The notes: generated from the sequence alone by a model not told the origin. DNA of 64,000 nt from Arhodomonas sp051195215 (GCF_051195215.1 NZ_JBNAZM010000013.1:1-64000), one strand, 5' to 3'; shown: positions 33,910-43,056, numbered from the stretch's first letter. Program-made: numbers and translations.

Positions 33910-33965
33910 TGAGTTGCTCCGAGGCGTTCGTTGGTTGTTCTTTCCGGGGGCACCGGTAATGGGCG

Positions 33966-34946
33966 TCAGGGCGAGCGTTTGCGGCTGATGTAAATGGCCA
34001 GCAGGATGATGCAGCCCTTGATGACGTTCTGGAGGTAGGGCGAGACGCCCATCAGGTTGAGCCCGTTGTTGAGGATGCCGAGCAGCATGGCGCCGATCAG
34101 GGTGCCGAGGATCATGCCGCGGCCGCCGGTGATCGCGGCCCCGCCGAGTACCACGGCGGCGATGGCATCGAGCTCGAAGCCGACACCGGCGTTGGGCTGG
34201 CCGCTCATCAGGCGCGAGGTCAGGATCAACCCGGCGATGGCGGCGGTCATGCCGCTCAGGGTGTAGACGAGCAGCTTGTAGCGCGGGACCTGGATGCCGG
34301 AAAGGCGCGTGGCTTCCTCGTTACCACCGATCGCGTAGAGGTAGCGGCCGGTGGCGGTATGGCCGAGCAGTACATAGCCGGCTGCGTAGACCGCGGCCAT
34401 GATCAGAATCGGCATCTCGATGCCGGCCAGGCTGCCGCGCCCGAAGAACGCGAACTCCGGGGGCAGGCCGGAGATGGGGTAGCCGCCGGTGTAGATCAGC
34501 GCGAGCCCCCGGGCGATGCCCATGGTGGCCAGCGTCACGATGATCGGCGGCATGCCCGCGAAGGCGACGAAGATACCGTTGGCCGCGCCGAACGCGGCGC
34601 CGACCAGCAGCCCGCTCGGAATGGCCAGCGCCGGCGACACCCCCGCGGCCATGAGGCCTGCCATGACGGTACCCGAGAAGGCCATCACCGGGCCTACCGA
34701 CAGATCGATGCCACCGGTGAGAATGGCCAGGCTCATGCCGGCTGCGATGACGGCGATGATCGAGGCCTGGCGTGCCAGGTTGACCAGGTTGCTCGAGGTC
34801 AGGAAGTTGTCGTTGATCACCGCCATGGCGACGAAAACGACGAGGAATCCGACCAGAGGATAGAAGACCGGCGTACGGCGCCAGCGCGCCAGGCGCAGGG
34901 TCAGCGATGGACGTCCGGTAACGGGCGTCGAGGCGAGCTCGTTCAT
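33966..34946 (-). CDS. RbsC-type ABC sugar transporter permease
   Basis: A 326-residue inner-membrane permease with eight to ten helices and the BPD_transp_2 signature in the cytoplasmic loop (GGNEEATRLSGIQVPRYKLLVYTLSGM). It forms the channel of a CUT2-type sugar or sugar-alcohol importer with the ATPase and binding protein encoded just upstream. The start ATG overlaps the ATPase stop by four bases. Confidence 0.94.
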   Translation of the reverse strand: MNELASTPVTGRPSLTLRLARWRRTPVFYPLVGFLVVFVAMAVINDNFLTSSNLVNLARQASIIAVIAAGMSLAILTGGIDLSVGPVMAFSGTVMAGLMAAGVSPALAIPSGLLVGAAFGAANGIFVAFAGMPPIIVTLATMGIARGLALIYTGGYPISGLPPEFAFFGRGSLAGIEMPILIMAAVYAAGYVLLGHTATGRYLYAIGGNEEATRLSGIQVPRYKLLVYTLSGMTAAIAGLILTSRLMSGQPNAGVGFELDAIAAVVLGGAAITGGRGMILGTLIGAMLLGILNNGLNLMGVSPYLQNVIKGCIILLAIYISRKRSP

Positions 34947-36448
34947 GCCGAGAGTCCCCCCGTGGCGTGGTACATGATGGATTGGGAATCGAGGTCGTCA
35001 CCCTGCAGCTCCGCGGCGATCCGGCCGTGGTAGAAGACCGCCACGCGGTCACACAGGCCCAGGACCTCGGGGAGCTCCGAGGAGATCATGATGATCGACA
35101 CCCCTTTCGCCGTGAGCTGTTTCATCAGCGCGTAGATCTCGGACTTGGCGCCGACGTCGATCCCCCGGGTGGGCTCGTCGAAGATCAGCACGTTGCACTG
35201 GTGGCCCAGCCAGCGTGCGATGACGACCTTCTGCTGATTGCCGCCGCTGAGATCCCCTACCGGGGTTTCCGGTCCCGGTGCCTTGACCTGGACCGTCGCC
35301 ATCAGATCGGCGACGGAGCGGGACTCCTGGCGACGTTCGATCAACGGCAGCGTCCCCTTGAACTGCGGCAGATTGTTCAGGGAAATGTTGTCGCGGCACG
35401 AGAACGGCAGAATCAGGCCCTGAGTCTTGCGGCTTTCCGGCAACAGGCCGATGCCGTGCTTTAGCGCCGTCGCGGGATCACGAAGTCTCACGGGGCGCCC
35501 GTGCATGTGGATGTCGACGTGCGCCGGACGCCTCGCGCCGATCAGTCCCATGGCCAGCTCGGTGCGTCCCGATCCGACCAGGCCAGCGAATCCGAGAATC
35601 TCGCCGCGGTGCAGCCGGAGGGCGTGTTCGGGACCGTCGGCGTGGAGCTGCAGGTGCTTGACGTCCAGGACCACGTCGCGCCAGTCGGCATCGCAGCGAT
35701 GCGCCGGGAAGATGTTCTCGACGCGCCGGCCGACCATCCGCTCGATCAGCTCGTCGGCGGTGGTGGCGTCAACGGCGCAGTCGTCGACTTTCCTGCCATC
35801 GCGCATCACCGTGACGCGATCGCAGACCGCGAAAATCTCCTCCATGTGATGCGAGATGAACACCATGCCCACGCCCTGGCCGCGCAGCTTGCGCATGATG
35901 GTGAACAGGTGCTCGGCTTCACTGGGGGTCAGCGTCGCGGTGGGCTCGTCGAGCACGAGAATTCGGGCATTGAGTGACAGCGCCTTGGCGATTTCGACGA
36001 ACTGCTGGTCGGCGACACTCAGCTCGACGATCGGGCAATCGAGGGGGATCGATACCTTGAGGTGCTCGAACAGCCTCCCTGCTGCCCGTTCCATCCCGCG
36101 GCGGTCGCGCAAGCCCCAGCGATTGCGAAGCTCGCGGCCCAGGAAGATGTTGTCCACGGCATCCAGGTCCGGGATCAGGCTGAACTCCTGGAAGATGATT
36201 CCGACACCGGCCCGCCTGGCATCCTGATATCCGTGCCGGAAGTCGCAGGCCTCGCCGTTGATGAAGATGTCGCCCTCGTCCTGGCGATGGATGCCGCAGA
36301 GGATCTTCATCAGCGTCGATTTTCCGGCCCCGTTTTCGCCGAGCAGCGCGTGCACTTCACCCGCGCGGACGTCGAGTGACACGTCGTGCAGGGCCCGCAC
36401 ACCGGGAAACGACTTGGAAATGTGTCTGAGAGAGAGTAACGGCGTCAT
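34943..36448 (-). CDS. RbsA-type ABC sugar transporter ATPase (two domains)
   Basis: A 501-residue protein with tandem ATPase domains as in RbsA/XylG. Domain 1 has LLGENGAGKST, an atypical signature (LSVADQQFVEIAKAL) and ILVLDEPTATLT. Domain 2 (about 250-500) has GFAGLVGSGRTEL, LSGGNQQKVVIARWL and LIFDEPTRGID. The ATG at 36448 begins the conserved MTPLLSLRHISKSFPGV; eleven upstream codons are discarded because the leader GAGGG suits this ATG. Confidence 0.95.
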   Translation of the reverse strand: MTPLLSLRHISKSFPGVRALHDVSLDVRAGEVHALLGENGAGKSTLMKILCGIHRQDEGDIFINGEACDFRHGYQDARRAGVGIIFQEFSLIPDLDAVDNIFLGRELRNRWGLRDRRGMERAAGRLFEHLKVSIPLDCPIVELSVADQQFVEIAKALSLNARILVLDEPTATLTPSEAEHLFTIMRKLRGQGVGMVFISHHMEEIFAVCDRVTVMRDGRKVDDCAVDATTADELIERMVGRRVENIFPAHRCDADWRDVVLDVKHLQLHADGPEHALRLHRGEILGFAGLVGSGRTELAMGLIGARRPAHVDIHMHGRPVRLRDPATALKHGIGLLPESRKTQGLILPFSCRDNISLNNLPQFKGTLPLIERRQESRSVADLMATVQVKAPGPETPVGDLSGGNQQKVVIARWLGHQCNVLIFDEPTRGIDVGAKSEIYALMKQLTAKGVSIIMISSELPEVLGLCDRVAVFYHGRIAAELQGDDLDSQSIMYHATGGLSA

Positions 36449-36504
36449 AAGGCTACCCTCGTGTGCCGCCCATGGCGGCACACGTCGTCAGCGTCTGCAG
36501 GGGG

Positions 36505-37443
36505 TTACCAGCTGAAGTCGGAGGCCTTCTCGCGGTCGATCAGCTTGACGTCGATGGGGATATCCTTGGGCGCGGTGTCGGCGTCCCAGTGCTTGGCGAG
36601 CGCCAGCCCCAGGCCGACGCGTACCATGTCGCGGGGATACTGTGCGGAAGTGGCGATGAAAAGCGAATCGGGCTTGCGGATCGCTTCGATTGCCTCCGGA
36701 TGGCCGTCGACGCTTACTAGCTTGATGTCTTTGCCGCTGGTGCTGATGGCGGCGAGTGCGCCCAGCGACCCGATGTCATTGACGCTGAACAGGCCGTCCA
36801 GATCCGGGTGGGCCTGAATCAGGTTCTCGGTGACGGTCATGGCATGGGCGCGTTCCTGGCGGCCGTTCTGTTTGTCGACGATCTCGATACCGGCATGCTC
36901 GTCCAGCGCCGCTGTGCAACCTTCGATCCGTTGCAGAATCGGTACGACGGGAATGCCGTCCAGCAGGGCCACCTTGCCGTTGCCACCGAGTTGTCCGGCG
37001 AGGTACTCGCAGGCCTTGTAGCCGGCGTCGTAGTTCTTCGATCCCACGAACCCGTCAACCGGCCCGTTGGCCTGAGCGTCCACCGCCACCGTGGTCACGC
37101 CGGCTTCCTCGGCGGCGAGCACCGCGGTTTCGACACCCACCGAATCGGTGGGGTTGAGCAAGAGGATGTCGATGCCTCGCTGGATCATGTCTTCGACGTC
37201 GTTGACCTGCTTGGCCACGTCGTGCCGTGCATCGGTGACGATGACCTCGGCGCCGATATCCGCGGCCGCGTTCTCGAGTGCGTCCTGCATCGTCACGAAG
37301 TACGGGTTGTTGAGCTCTTGAAAGGACATTCCGATCGTTAGCTGATCGTCAGCGGCAAAGGCACTGCCCGTGGCCATGGCGGTCGCGCAGGCGGCGACGA
37401 GGGCAGTCTTGCGCACGGGGCGTGCGGTCCTGGCAAAGGGCAT
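36505..37443 (-). CDS. Periplasmic sugar/sugar-alcohol-binding protein of the ABC importer
   Basis: A 312-residue ribose-binding-type (Peripla_BP_4) protein. A clear signal peptide ends at AFA-ADD (about residue 30-31), after a basic RTARPVRK region and a hydrophobic core. Mature features include GMSFQELNNPYFVTMQ, NPTDSVGVETAV, AVDAQANGPVDGFVGSKN and the hinge VSVDGHPEAIEAI. It delivers the substrate to the permease. First gene of the operon, strong GGGAGGAG leader at the chosen ATG, with a LacI-type operator about 56-73 bp upstream. Confidence 0.94.
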   Translation of the reverse strand: MPFARTARPVRKTALVAACATAMATGSAFAADDQLTIGMSFQELNNPYFVTMQDALENAAADIGAEVIVTDARHDVAKQVNDVEDMIQRGIDILLLNPTDSVGVETAVLAAEEAGVTTVAVDAQANGPVDGFVGSKNYDAGYKACEYLAGQLGGNGKVALLDGIPVVPILQRIEGCTAALDEHAGIEIVDKQNGRQERAHAMTVTENLIQAHPDLDGLFSVNDIGSLGALAAISTSGKDIKLVSVDGHPEAIEAIRKPDSLFIATSAQYPRDMVRVGLGLALAKHWDADTAPKDIPIDVKLIDREKASDFSW

Positions 37444-37498
37444 GGTTCTCTCCTCCCTCTCCGAGTTTTGTGTCGTTCGAAAATGCTGACGCGAGCAA

Positions 37499-37516
37499 AA
37501 TGATAACGTCAACATT
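37499..37516. promoter_or_regulatory. LacI-family operator upstream of the polyol operon
   Basis: AATGATAACGTCAACATT is an 18-bp near-palindrome (seven of nine positions symmetric) with the central CG typical of LacI/GalR operators. A further half-site-like AATGCTGAC lies at 37482-37490. Position just upstream of the transporter genes fits repression by the LacI-type protein encoded at 27984-28982. Confidence 0.6.
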
Positions 37517-37696
37517 TGCCGATCGTAGGGGGATGCCCGTCTCGGGTCAACCGCGCGCCGACGAACGCCGACGGCAGCACGGGGGCGTCGTCACCGCCGG
37601 CGCCCGGCCGCGTCCGTGGCAGCAATGTCCGTGCAAGATGCCCGGCGGCGTCCGCGACCTCTTGGCAGATCGGTGCGTGGCGTAACAGACTGTATG

Positions 37697-37710
37697 TTGC
37701 TCTGCATCAA
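37697..37710. promoter_or_regulatory. FNR/Anr-type box upstream of phaC
   Basis: TTGCTCTGCATCAA differs from TTGATNNNNATCAA at one position and from the box at 27716-27729 at one spacer base. Its centre is about 94 bp before the phaC ATG; a class II promoter would start near 37745. Oxygen-limited induction of PHA and acetyl-phosphate enzymes would make physiological sense. Confidence 0.55.
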
Positions 37711-37797
37711 TATGCCCGCAAGGTCGTCTTGAGAGGATGGCGCCACGCTGTGCCAATGGCGCAGCTTCATGCACTCGAGCAGTACGGGAGCGTTAGC

Positions 37798-39621
37798 ATG
37801 AGCGAGACAGAGCGGCGGCGGACGGAAAACCGGCCGGCGACGGCCGGGGGCAGTGCGGGTGATGTCCCTTGCGCGGGCGGCATATACGAGCGCCCTACGC
37901 CGGGGCACTACAGCGCCCTGGCAATGGATCGTGCGTACAAGGCCTCCCTGGCGCGCACCACCGGGGGTATCAGTCCCGCCGGGCTCGCCACGACCACGTT
38001 CGAGTGGTTCGCTCACCTCGCGCTTTCTCCCGGCAAGCAGGTGGAGCTCGCGGAGAAGGCGGCGCGCAAGACGCTGCGAGGGTGGCGTCATGCCATGGAG
38101 GTGGGTTTCGGTCGTGACGTCGAGCCGTGTATCGAGCCTCTGCCCCAGGACCGGCGCTTCTCCGGCGAGGCCTGGCAGCAATGGCCCTACAACGTCATCT
38201 CGCAGTCGTTCCTGCTCCAGCAGCAGTGGCTTCACAACGCCACCACCGATATCGACGGCCTGTCGGCGTCGACCGAGCGCGTGGTCTCCTTCGTCGCCCG
38301 CCAGATGCTCGATCACTTTTCGCCGTCGAACATCCCCTGGCTTAATCCGGAGGTGGCGAGAACCACTGCCGAGCAGGGCGGTGCGAACCTGGTGCGTGGC
38401 TGGCACAACTGGCTGGCGGACTGGGAGCGCACTGTCGCCGGCCGCCCGCCGGTGGGTGCCGAGGCATATCGTGTCGGCGACAACGTCGCCGTGACGCCGG
38501 GAAAGGTCGTCTACCGCAACCGGCTCATCGAGCTCATCCAGTACCAGCCGGTGACCAAGCAGGTCCATGCTGAGCCGGTGCTGATCGTCCCGGCATGGAT
38601 CATGAAGTACTACATCCTCGATCTTTCGCCGGAGAACTCCCTGGTTCGCTACCTGGTTTCCCAGGGGCATACCGTGTTCATGATTTCCTGGCGCAATCCC
38701 ACCTCGGAGGACCGCGACCTGGGGATGGCGGACTACCGGCGGCACGGTCCAATGGCTGCGCTGGACGTCATCAATGACATCGTGCCGGATCGCAAGGTAC
38801 ACGCGGTGGGTTACTGTCTCGGTGGCACGCTCATGTCCATTACCGCCGCCGCCATGGCGCGCGACGGCGACGACCGCCTGGCCTCGCTGACGACGCTGGC
38901 TACCCAGGTGGATTTCACCGAGGCCGGTGAGCTGATGCTGTTCATCAGCGAGAGCGAGGTCGCCTATCTCGAGAACATGATGTGGGACCAGGGCTACCTG
39001 GACGGTTACCAGATGGCCGGTGCCTTCCAGATCCTGCGCTCCAACGATCTCATCTGGTCGCGCATGCTGCGCAACTACCTCCTCGGCGAGCGTCAGCCCA
39101 TGAACGATCTCATGGCCTGGAACGCCGATCTGACGCGTATGCCTTACCGCATGCACTCCGAATACCTGCGGCGGCTGTTCCTCAACAACGAGCTCGCCAC
39201 CGGGCGCTACACCGTGGACGACCGGCCGGTGGCGCTCAGTGACATCCACGTGCCGATCTTCGCCGTGGGTACGGTCAAGGACCATGTCGCGCCCTGGCGC
39301 TCCGTTTACAAGATCCACCTGTTCGCCGACGCCGAGGAGGTGACCTTCCTGCTGACCACCGGCGGTCACAACGCCGGCATCGTGAGCGAACCGGGGCATC
39401 CGCGGCGCAGCTACCAGATGCGCACCCATCGCGAGGGCGAGACCTACATCGATCCCGAGACCTGGCGGGGGACCACGCCCAGCAACTCCGGCTCGTGGTG
39501 GCCGGCCTGGCAGGCGTGGCTCGCTGAGCGCTCGTCGGGGCGCGTCGCGCCGCCGTCGCTCGGCTCCGATGCTTATCCGCCGGTCACCGACGCGCCCGGC
39601 GTGTACGTGCGCCAGCCCTGA
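37798..39621 (+). CDS. phaC: Poly(3-hydroxyalkanoate) polymerase
   Basis: A 607-residue alpha/beta-hydrolase-fold PHA synthase. The lipase-like box GYCLGGT places nucleophile Cys340. A catalytic histidine is in TTGGHNAGIV, and the N-terminal PhaC_N region includes the WPYNVISQSFLLQQQWL and SPSNIPWLNPE segments typical of class I enzymes. It polymerises (R)-3-hydroxyacyl-CoA into storage granules. The ATG at 37798 is chosen for its GGGAG leader and position downstream of the FNR-type box; the longer frame upstream is intergenic. First gene of a tight four-gene operon. No phasin, phaA or phaB is adjacent. Confidence 0.95.
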   Translation: MSETERRRTENRPATAGGSAGDVPCAGGIYERPTPGHYSALAMDRAYKASLARTTGGISPAGLATTTFEWFAHLALSPGKQVELAEKAARKTLRGWRHAMEVGFGRDVEPCIEPLPQDRRFSGEAWQQWPYNVISQSFLLQQQWLHNATTDIDGLSASTERVVSFVARQMLDHFSPSNIPWLNPEVARTTAEQGGANLVRGWHNWLADWERTVAGRPPVGAEAYRVGDNVAVTPGKVVYRNRLIELIQYQPVTKQVHAEPVLIVPAWIMKYYILDLSPENSLVRYLVSQGHTVFMISWRNPTSEDRDLGMADYRRHGPMAALDVINDIVPDRKVHAVGYCLGGTLMSITAAAMARDGDDRLASLTTLATQVDFTEAGELMLFISESEVAYLENMMWDQGYLDGYQMAGAFQILRSNDLIWSRMLRNYLLGERQPMNDLMAWNADLTRMPYRMHSEYLRRLFLNNELATGRYTVDDRPVALSDIHVPIFAVGTVKDHVAPWRSVYKIHLFADAEEVTFLLTTGGHNAGIVSEPGHPRRSYQMRTHREGETYIDPETWRGTTPSNSGSWWPAWQAWLAERSSGRVAPPSLGSDAYPPVTDAPGVYVRQP

Positions 39622-39665
39622 GCACGTGGACGTGCACCTAGATCCAGCGACAAGGAGATGTGCCC

Positions 39666-40430
39666 ATGACTGCGCTTGACGGTAAGAAGGGACTCGTGGT
39701 CGGAGTCGCCAACGAGGCCTCGATCGCCGCCGGTTGCGCGCGTGCGTTTCGCGATGCCGGTGCCGAGCTGGCGTTGACCTATCTCAACGACCGCGCCAAG
39801 CCTCACGTACTGCCGGTGGCCGAGGCGGTCGGCGCCGAGATCCTCGCGCCGCTCGATGTTCAGGACGACTCGGCGATGGAGACGCTCTTCCAGCGTATCC
39901 GGCAGACGTGGGGGAAGCTGGATTTCGTCCTGCATTCCATCGCCTATTGCCCCAGGGACGATCTTCACGGCCGTGTCACCGACTGCTCCCGCGAGGGCTT
40001 CACCACGGCCATGGACATATCGGTGCACTCGCTCATCCGGCTCGCGCGCCATGCCGAGCCACTGATGCCAGAGGGAGGGAGTCTGCTGACCGTGAGTTAC
40101 TACGGCGCCGAGAAGGTCGTCGACCACTACAACATCATGGGGCCGGTCAAGGCCGCTCTGGAGGCGACCACGCGGTACCTCGCCGCTGAGCTCGGTGGTG
40201 CGGGAATCCGCGTCAATGCGCTTTCGCCGGGTCCGATCCGCACCCGCGCCGCTTCGGGCATCGAGCACTTCGACGAGCTCATCGACGAGGCCCGCGAGCG
40301 TGCCCCCGCGCACCGCCTGGTCACTATCGAGGAGGTGGGGGATTTCGCCGTGCACATGGTTTGCGACGGTGCACGTGGGGTCACGGGCAACGTCGCCTAC
40401 GTGGACGCCGGCTATCACGTAATGGCCTGA
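39666..40430 (+). CDS. fabI: FabI-type enoyl-[acyl-carrier-protein] reductase homologue
   Basis: A 254-residue atypical SDR of the FabI group. The cofactor loop is GVANEASIAAG, and the catalytic pair is Tyr155-x6-Lys162 in YNIMGPVKAALEA. FabI reduces trans-2-enoyl-ACP with NAD(P)H. Being inside a PHA/acetate-kinase operon suggests a dedicated role, perhaps feeding or draining acyl chains for PHA or acting on enoyl-CoA, rather than being the sole housekeeping FabI (inference). The ATG at 39666 fits the AAGGAG at 39652-39657; a GTG two codons upstream is less well placed. Confidence 0.9.
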   Translation: MTALDGKKGLVVGVANEASIAAGCARAFRDAGAELALTYLNDRAKPHVLPVAEAVGAEILAPLDVQDDSAMETLFQRIRQTWGKLDFVLHSIAYCPRDDLHGRVTDCSREGFTTAMDISVHSLIRLARHAEPLMPEGGSLLTVSYYGAEKVVDHYNIMGPVKAALEATTRYLAAELGGAGIRVNALSPGPIRTRAASGIEHFDELIDEARERAPAHRLVTIEEVGDFAVHMVCDGARGVTGNVAYVDAGYHVMA

Positions 40431-40453
40431 CTACTGGCAAAGGAAACGCCGCC

Positions 40454-41881
40454 ATGAATGAATCGACCAACGTGACCGAGGCCTCGGGGCTGTATATCGA
40501 GAACCGTACCTTCGAGGAGCTTGCTGTCGGCGATACCGCCGAGCTTACCCGGACGCTGCGGCCCCAGGACATCGAGCTCTTCGCCGTGATGTCCGGTGAC
40601 GTGAACCCCGCCCATGTCGACGAGGAGTACGCCAGGTCCGACCGCTTCCACAAGGTCATTGCCCACGGCATGTGGGGCGGGGCTCTGATCTCGGCGGTCC
40701 TCGGCACCGAGCTGCCCGGGCCGGGCACGATCTATCTCAATCAGTCGTTGAGCTTTCGCCGGCCGGTGGGCATCGGCGATACCGTGACCGTGCGCGTGAC
40801 GGTGCGCGAGATGAACGCCGAGAACCACCGTGTGATTCTCGACTGCCGCTGTTGGAACCAGGATGGTGAGAGCGTCATCAGCGGCGAGGCGGAAGTGCTC
40901 GCGCCCACGCAGAAGGTTCGGCGCCCGCGGGCGGTGCTGCCCGAAGTTCATCTGCACGAGCGTGGCGCCCGTTACCGGCGACTGATCGAGGCCACCCACG
41001 ATCTCGCGCCCATTGCCACCGCTGTCATCCACCCGTGCGAGCCCGTCGCGCTCACGGGTGCGCTCGAGGCTGCCCGGGAGGGTCTTGTCGTGCCGGTTCT
41101 GGTCGGGCCCGAGGCGAGAATCCGCGCGACTGCGGAAAGCGCGGGCGTCTCGCTCGACGATACCGAGATCGTGGACGTCCCGCACAGTCATGCCGCGGCC
41201 GAACGGGCCGTGGCGCTTGCCCGGGAGGGGCGGGTGGAAGCGCTCATGAAGGGGTCGCTGCACACCGACGAGGTAATGGAAGCGGTGGTCGACCGCACCG
41301 CCGGGCTCCGCACCGAGCGCCGGATGAGTCACGTCTATGCCCTCGACGTACCCCACTACCCAAGGGCGGTGTTCATCACCGATGGTGCCGTGAACATTTA
41401 TCCGTCGCTGGCGGACAAGCACGATATCGTCCAGAACGCCATCGATCTGCTCCACGCCCTGGCGATCGACACGCCGCGGGTGGCGTTACTGTCGGCCGTG
41501 GAGACCGTGGATGCCAAGTTCCCCTCCACCGTGGAGGCGGCGGCGTTGTGCAAAATGGCCCAGCGTGGCCAGATCACCGGTGGTGTGCTCGATGGTCCGC
41601 TCGCCTTCGACAACGCCATCTCCGCCGAGGCGGCGAGAACCAAGGGAATCGACTCGCCGGTGGCCGGCAAGGCCGACATCCTGGTGGCGCCTGACCTGGA
41701 GGCAGGCAACATGATGGCCAAGCAGCTCATCCATCTTGCCGGTGCCGACGCCGCGGGTATCGTCCTCGGGGCCCGGGTGCCGGTGATGCTCACCAGCCGC
41801 TCGGACGACACGCTCTCGCGACTGGCCTCGGCGGCACTTGCCCAGCTCTATGTGCGCCATTGGGGCAGGGATGCGTCATGA
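40454..41881 (+). CDS. Bifunctional MaoC enoyl-CoA hydratase / phosphate acetyl(butyryl)transferase
   Basis: A 475-residue fusion. Residues about 18-155 are a MaoC/R-hydratase hot-dog domain with the catalytic Asp49 and His54 in SGDVNPAHVDEEYA. Residues about 165-475 form a phosphotransacetylase/phosphotransbutyrylase domain with the MKGSLHTDEVM, FITDGAVNIYP, DGPLAFDNAIS and LVAPDLEAGNM motifs. The first half can make (R)-3-hydroxyacyl-CoA for PhaC; the second exchanges acyl-CoA with acyl-phosphate for the acetate kinase downstream. Its stop overlaps the ackA start by four bases. Confidence 0.93.
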   Translation: MNESTNVTEASGLYIENRTFEELAVGDTAELTRTLRPQDIELFAVMSGDVNPAHVDEEYARSDRFHKVIAHGMWGGALISAVLGTELPGPGTIYLNQSLSFRRPVGIGDTVTVRVTVREMNAENHRVILDCRCWNQDGESVISGEAEVLAPTQKVRRPRAVLPEVHLHERGARYRRLIEATHDLAPIATAVIHPCEPVALTGALEAAREGLVVPVLVGPEARIRATAESAGVSLDDTEIVDVPHSHAAAERAVALAREGRVEALMKGSLHTDEVMEAVVDRTAGLRTERRMSHVYALDVPHYPRAVFITDGAVNIYPSLADKHDIVQNAIDLLHALAIDTPRVALLSAVETVDAKFPSTVEAAALCKMAQRGQITGGVLDGPLAFDNAISAEAARTKGIDSPVAGKADILVAPDLEAGNMMAKQLIHLAGADAAGIVLGARVPVMLTSRSDDTLSRLASAALAQLYVRHWGRDAS

Positions 41882-43056
41882 CGGCCGCCGTGCTGGTGAT
41901 CAACGCAGGCTCGTCCTCCGTGAAGGCGGCGGCGTTTCCCGCGGAAGGCGGGGGGGAGGCGCTGTGGCGTGGTGCCGTCCTCGGTATCGGCGGAACGCCC
42001 CGCTACGTCGCACACTTGGCGGGGGGCGAGGGCGCCGAGTCGTTGCCCGTCGAAGGTGGCGATCAGGATCACGAGTCCCTCACCGGCTGGCTGCTGGCGC
42101 GGATCGGCCGTGAATGCCCGGGCCTGGAGGTCGTCGCGGCCGGGCACCGCGTGGTCCACGGCGGGCGCGACTTCGACGCGCCGGTCGTGATCACCGACGC
42201 GGTCATCGACGCGCTCCGGGGGCTGATTCCGCTCGCGCCGGCGCATCAGCCCCACAACCTGGCGGGCATACGTGCGGTCGCCGATCGCTGGCCGGCTATT
42301 ACCCAGGTGGCTGCCTTCGACACGGCGTTTCACCGAACCCAGCCGCGGCTCGCGCAGCTATTCGCGCTGCCCCGGACGCTCGCGGACGAAGGCGTGTTGC
42401 GCTACGGCTTCCACGGGCTTTCCTACCAGCACATCGCCGACGTCCTGCCCCGGTACGCCGGTGGTCGCGCCGATGGCCGGGTGATCGTGGCCCACCTCGG
42501 CCACGGCGCCAGCCTCTGCGCCATGCTCGGCCGGCAAAGCGTTGCCACCAGCATGGGCTTCACTGCCCTCGACGGTCTCGTCATGGGCAGGCGTTGCGGC
42601 ACGCTCGACCCGGGCGTGATCTTCCACCTGATGCGCGATCGGGGCATGAGCGCGGAGCAGGTCGAGGCGATGCTGAGCCGAGAGTCCGGTCTGCTCGGCC
42701 TCTCCGGCATCAGCGATGACATGCAGACGCTGCTGGCGAGCGACGACGCGAACGCCGAGGAAGCGGTGGCGCTGTTCGTCTACCGCGCCGTGAGTCTCGC
42801 CGGTTCCCTCATCGCCACCCTCGGGGGGCTGGATGCGCTGGTGTTCACCGGTGGTATCGGTGAGCATGCCGCGCCCGTGCGCGCACGCATCGTCGACGGT
42901 CTCGCCTGGCTCGGTATGAGTCTCGACGAACGCGCCAACGCGGCCGGGGACGTTCGACTCCACGACGGGGACAGCGCTGTCGGTGTGTTCGCCGTTCCTG
43001 CTGACGAAGAGCGCGTGATCGCCCGTCAGACCCGGCACCTGACTTTGGCGCCGTAG
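41878..43056 (+). CDS. ackA: Acetate kinase
   Basis: A 392-residue ASKHA-fold kinase making ATP from acetyl phosphate. Conserved segments are VLVINAGSSSVKAAAF, GHRVVHGG, FDTAFHRTQP, RYGFHGLSYQHI, VAHLGHGASLCA, GRRCGTLDPGV and FTGGIGEHA. With the upstream phosphotransacetylase domain it allows substrate-level phosphorylation from acetyl-CoA, useful when respiration is limited. The start overlaps the previous stop (ATGA), so it is translationally coupled. Confidence 0.95.
   Translation: MTAAVLVINAGSSSVKAAAFPAEGGGEALWRGAVLGIGGTPRYVAHLAGGEGAESLPVEGGDQDHESLTGWLLARIGRECPGLEVVAAGHRVVHGGRDFDAPVVITDAVIDALRGLIPLAPAHQPHNLAGIRAVADRWPAITQVAAFDTAFHRTQPRLAQLFALPRTLADEGVLRYGFHGLSYQHIADVLPRYAGGRADGRVIVAHLGHGASLCAMLGRQSVATSMGFTALDGLVMGRRCGTLDPGVIFHLMRDRGMSAEQVEAMLSRESGLLGLSGISDDMQTLLASDDANAEEAVALFVYRAVSLAGSLIATLGGLDALVFTGGIGEHAAPVRARIVDGLAWLGMSLDERANAAGDVRLHDGDSAVGVFAVPADEERVIARQTRHLTLAP

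Larger units (their letters stand above)
37444..37797. other. Divergent control region between the polyol operon and phaC
   Basis: 354 bp without a gene. The left end holds the operator for the binding-protein gene, the middle (37520-37680) is GC-rich and featureless, and the right end holds the FNR-type box and the phaC leader. Confidence 0.55.
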
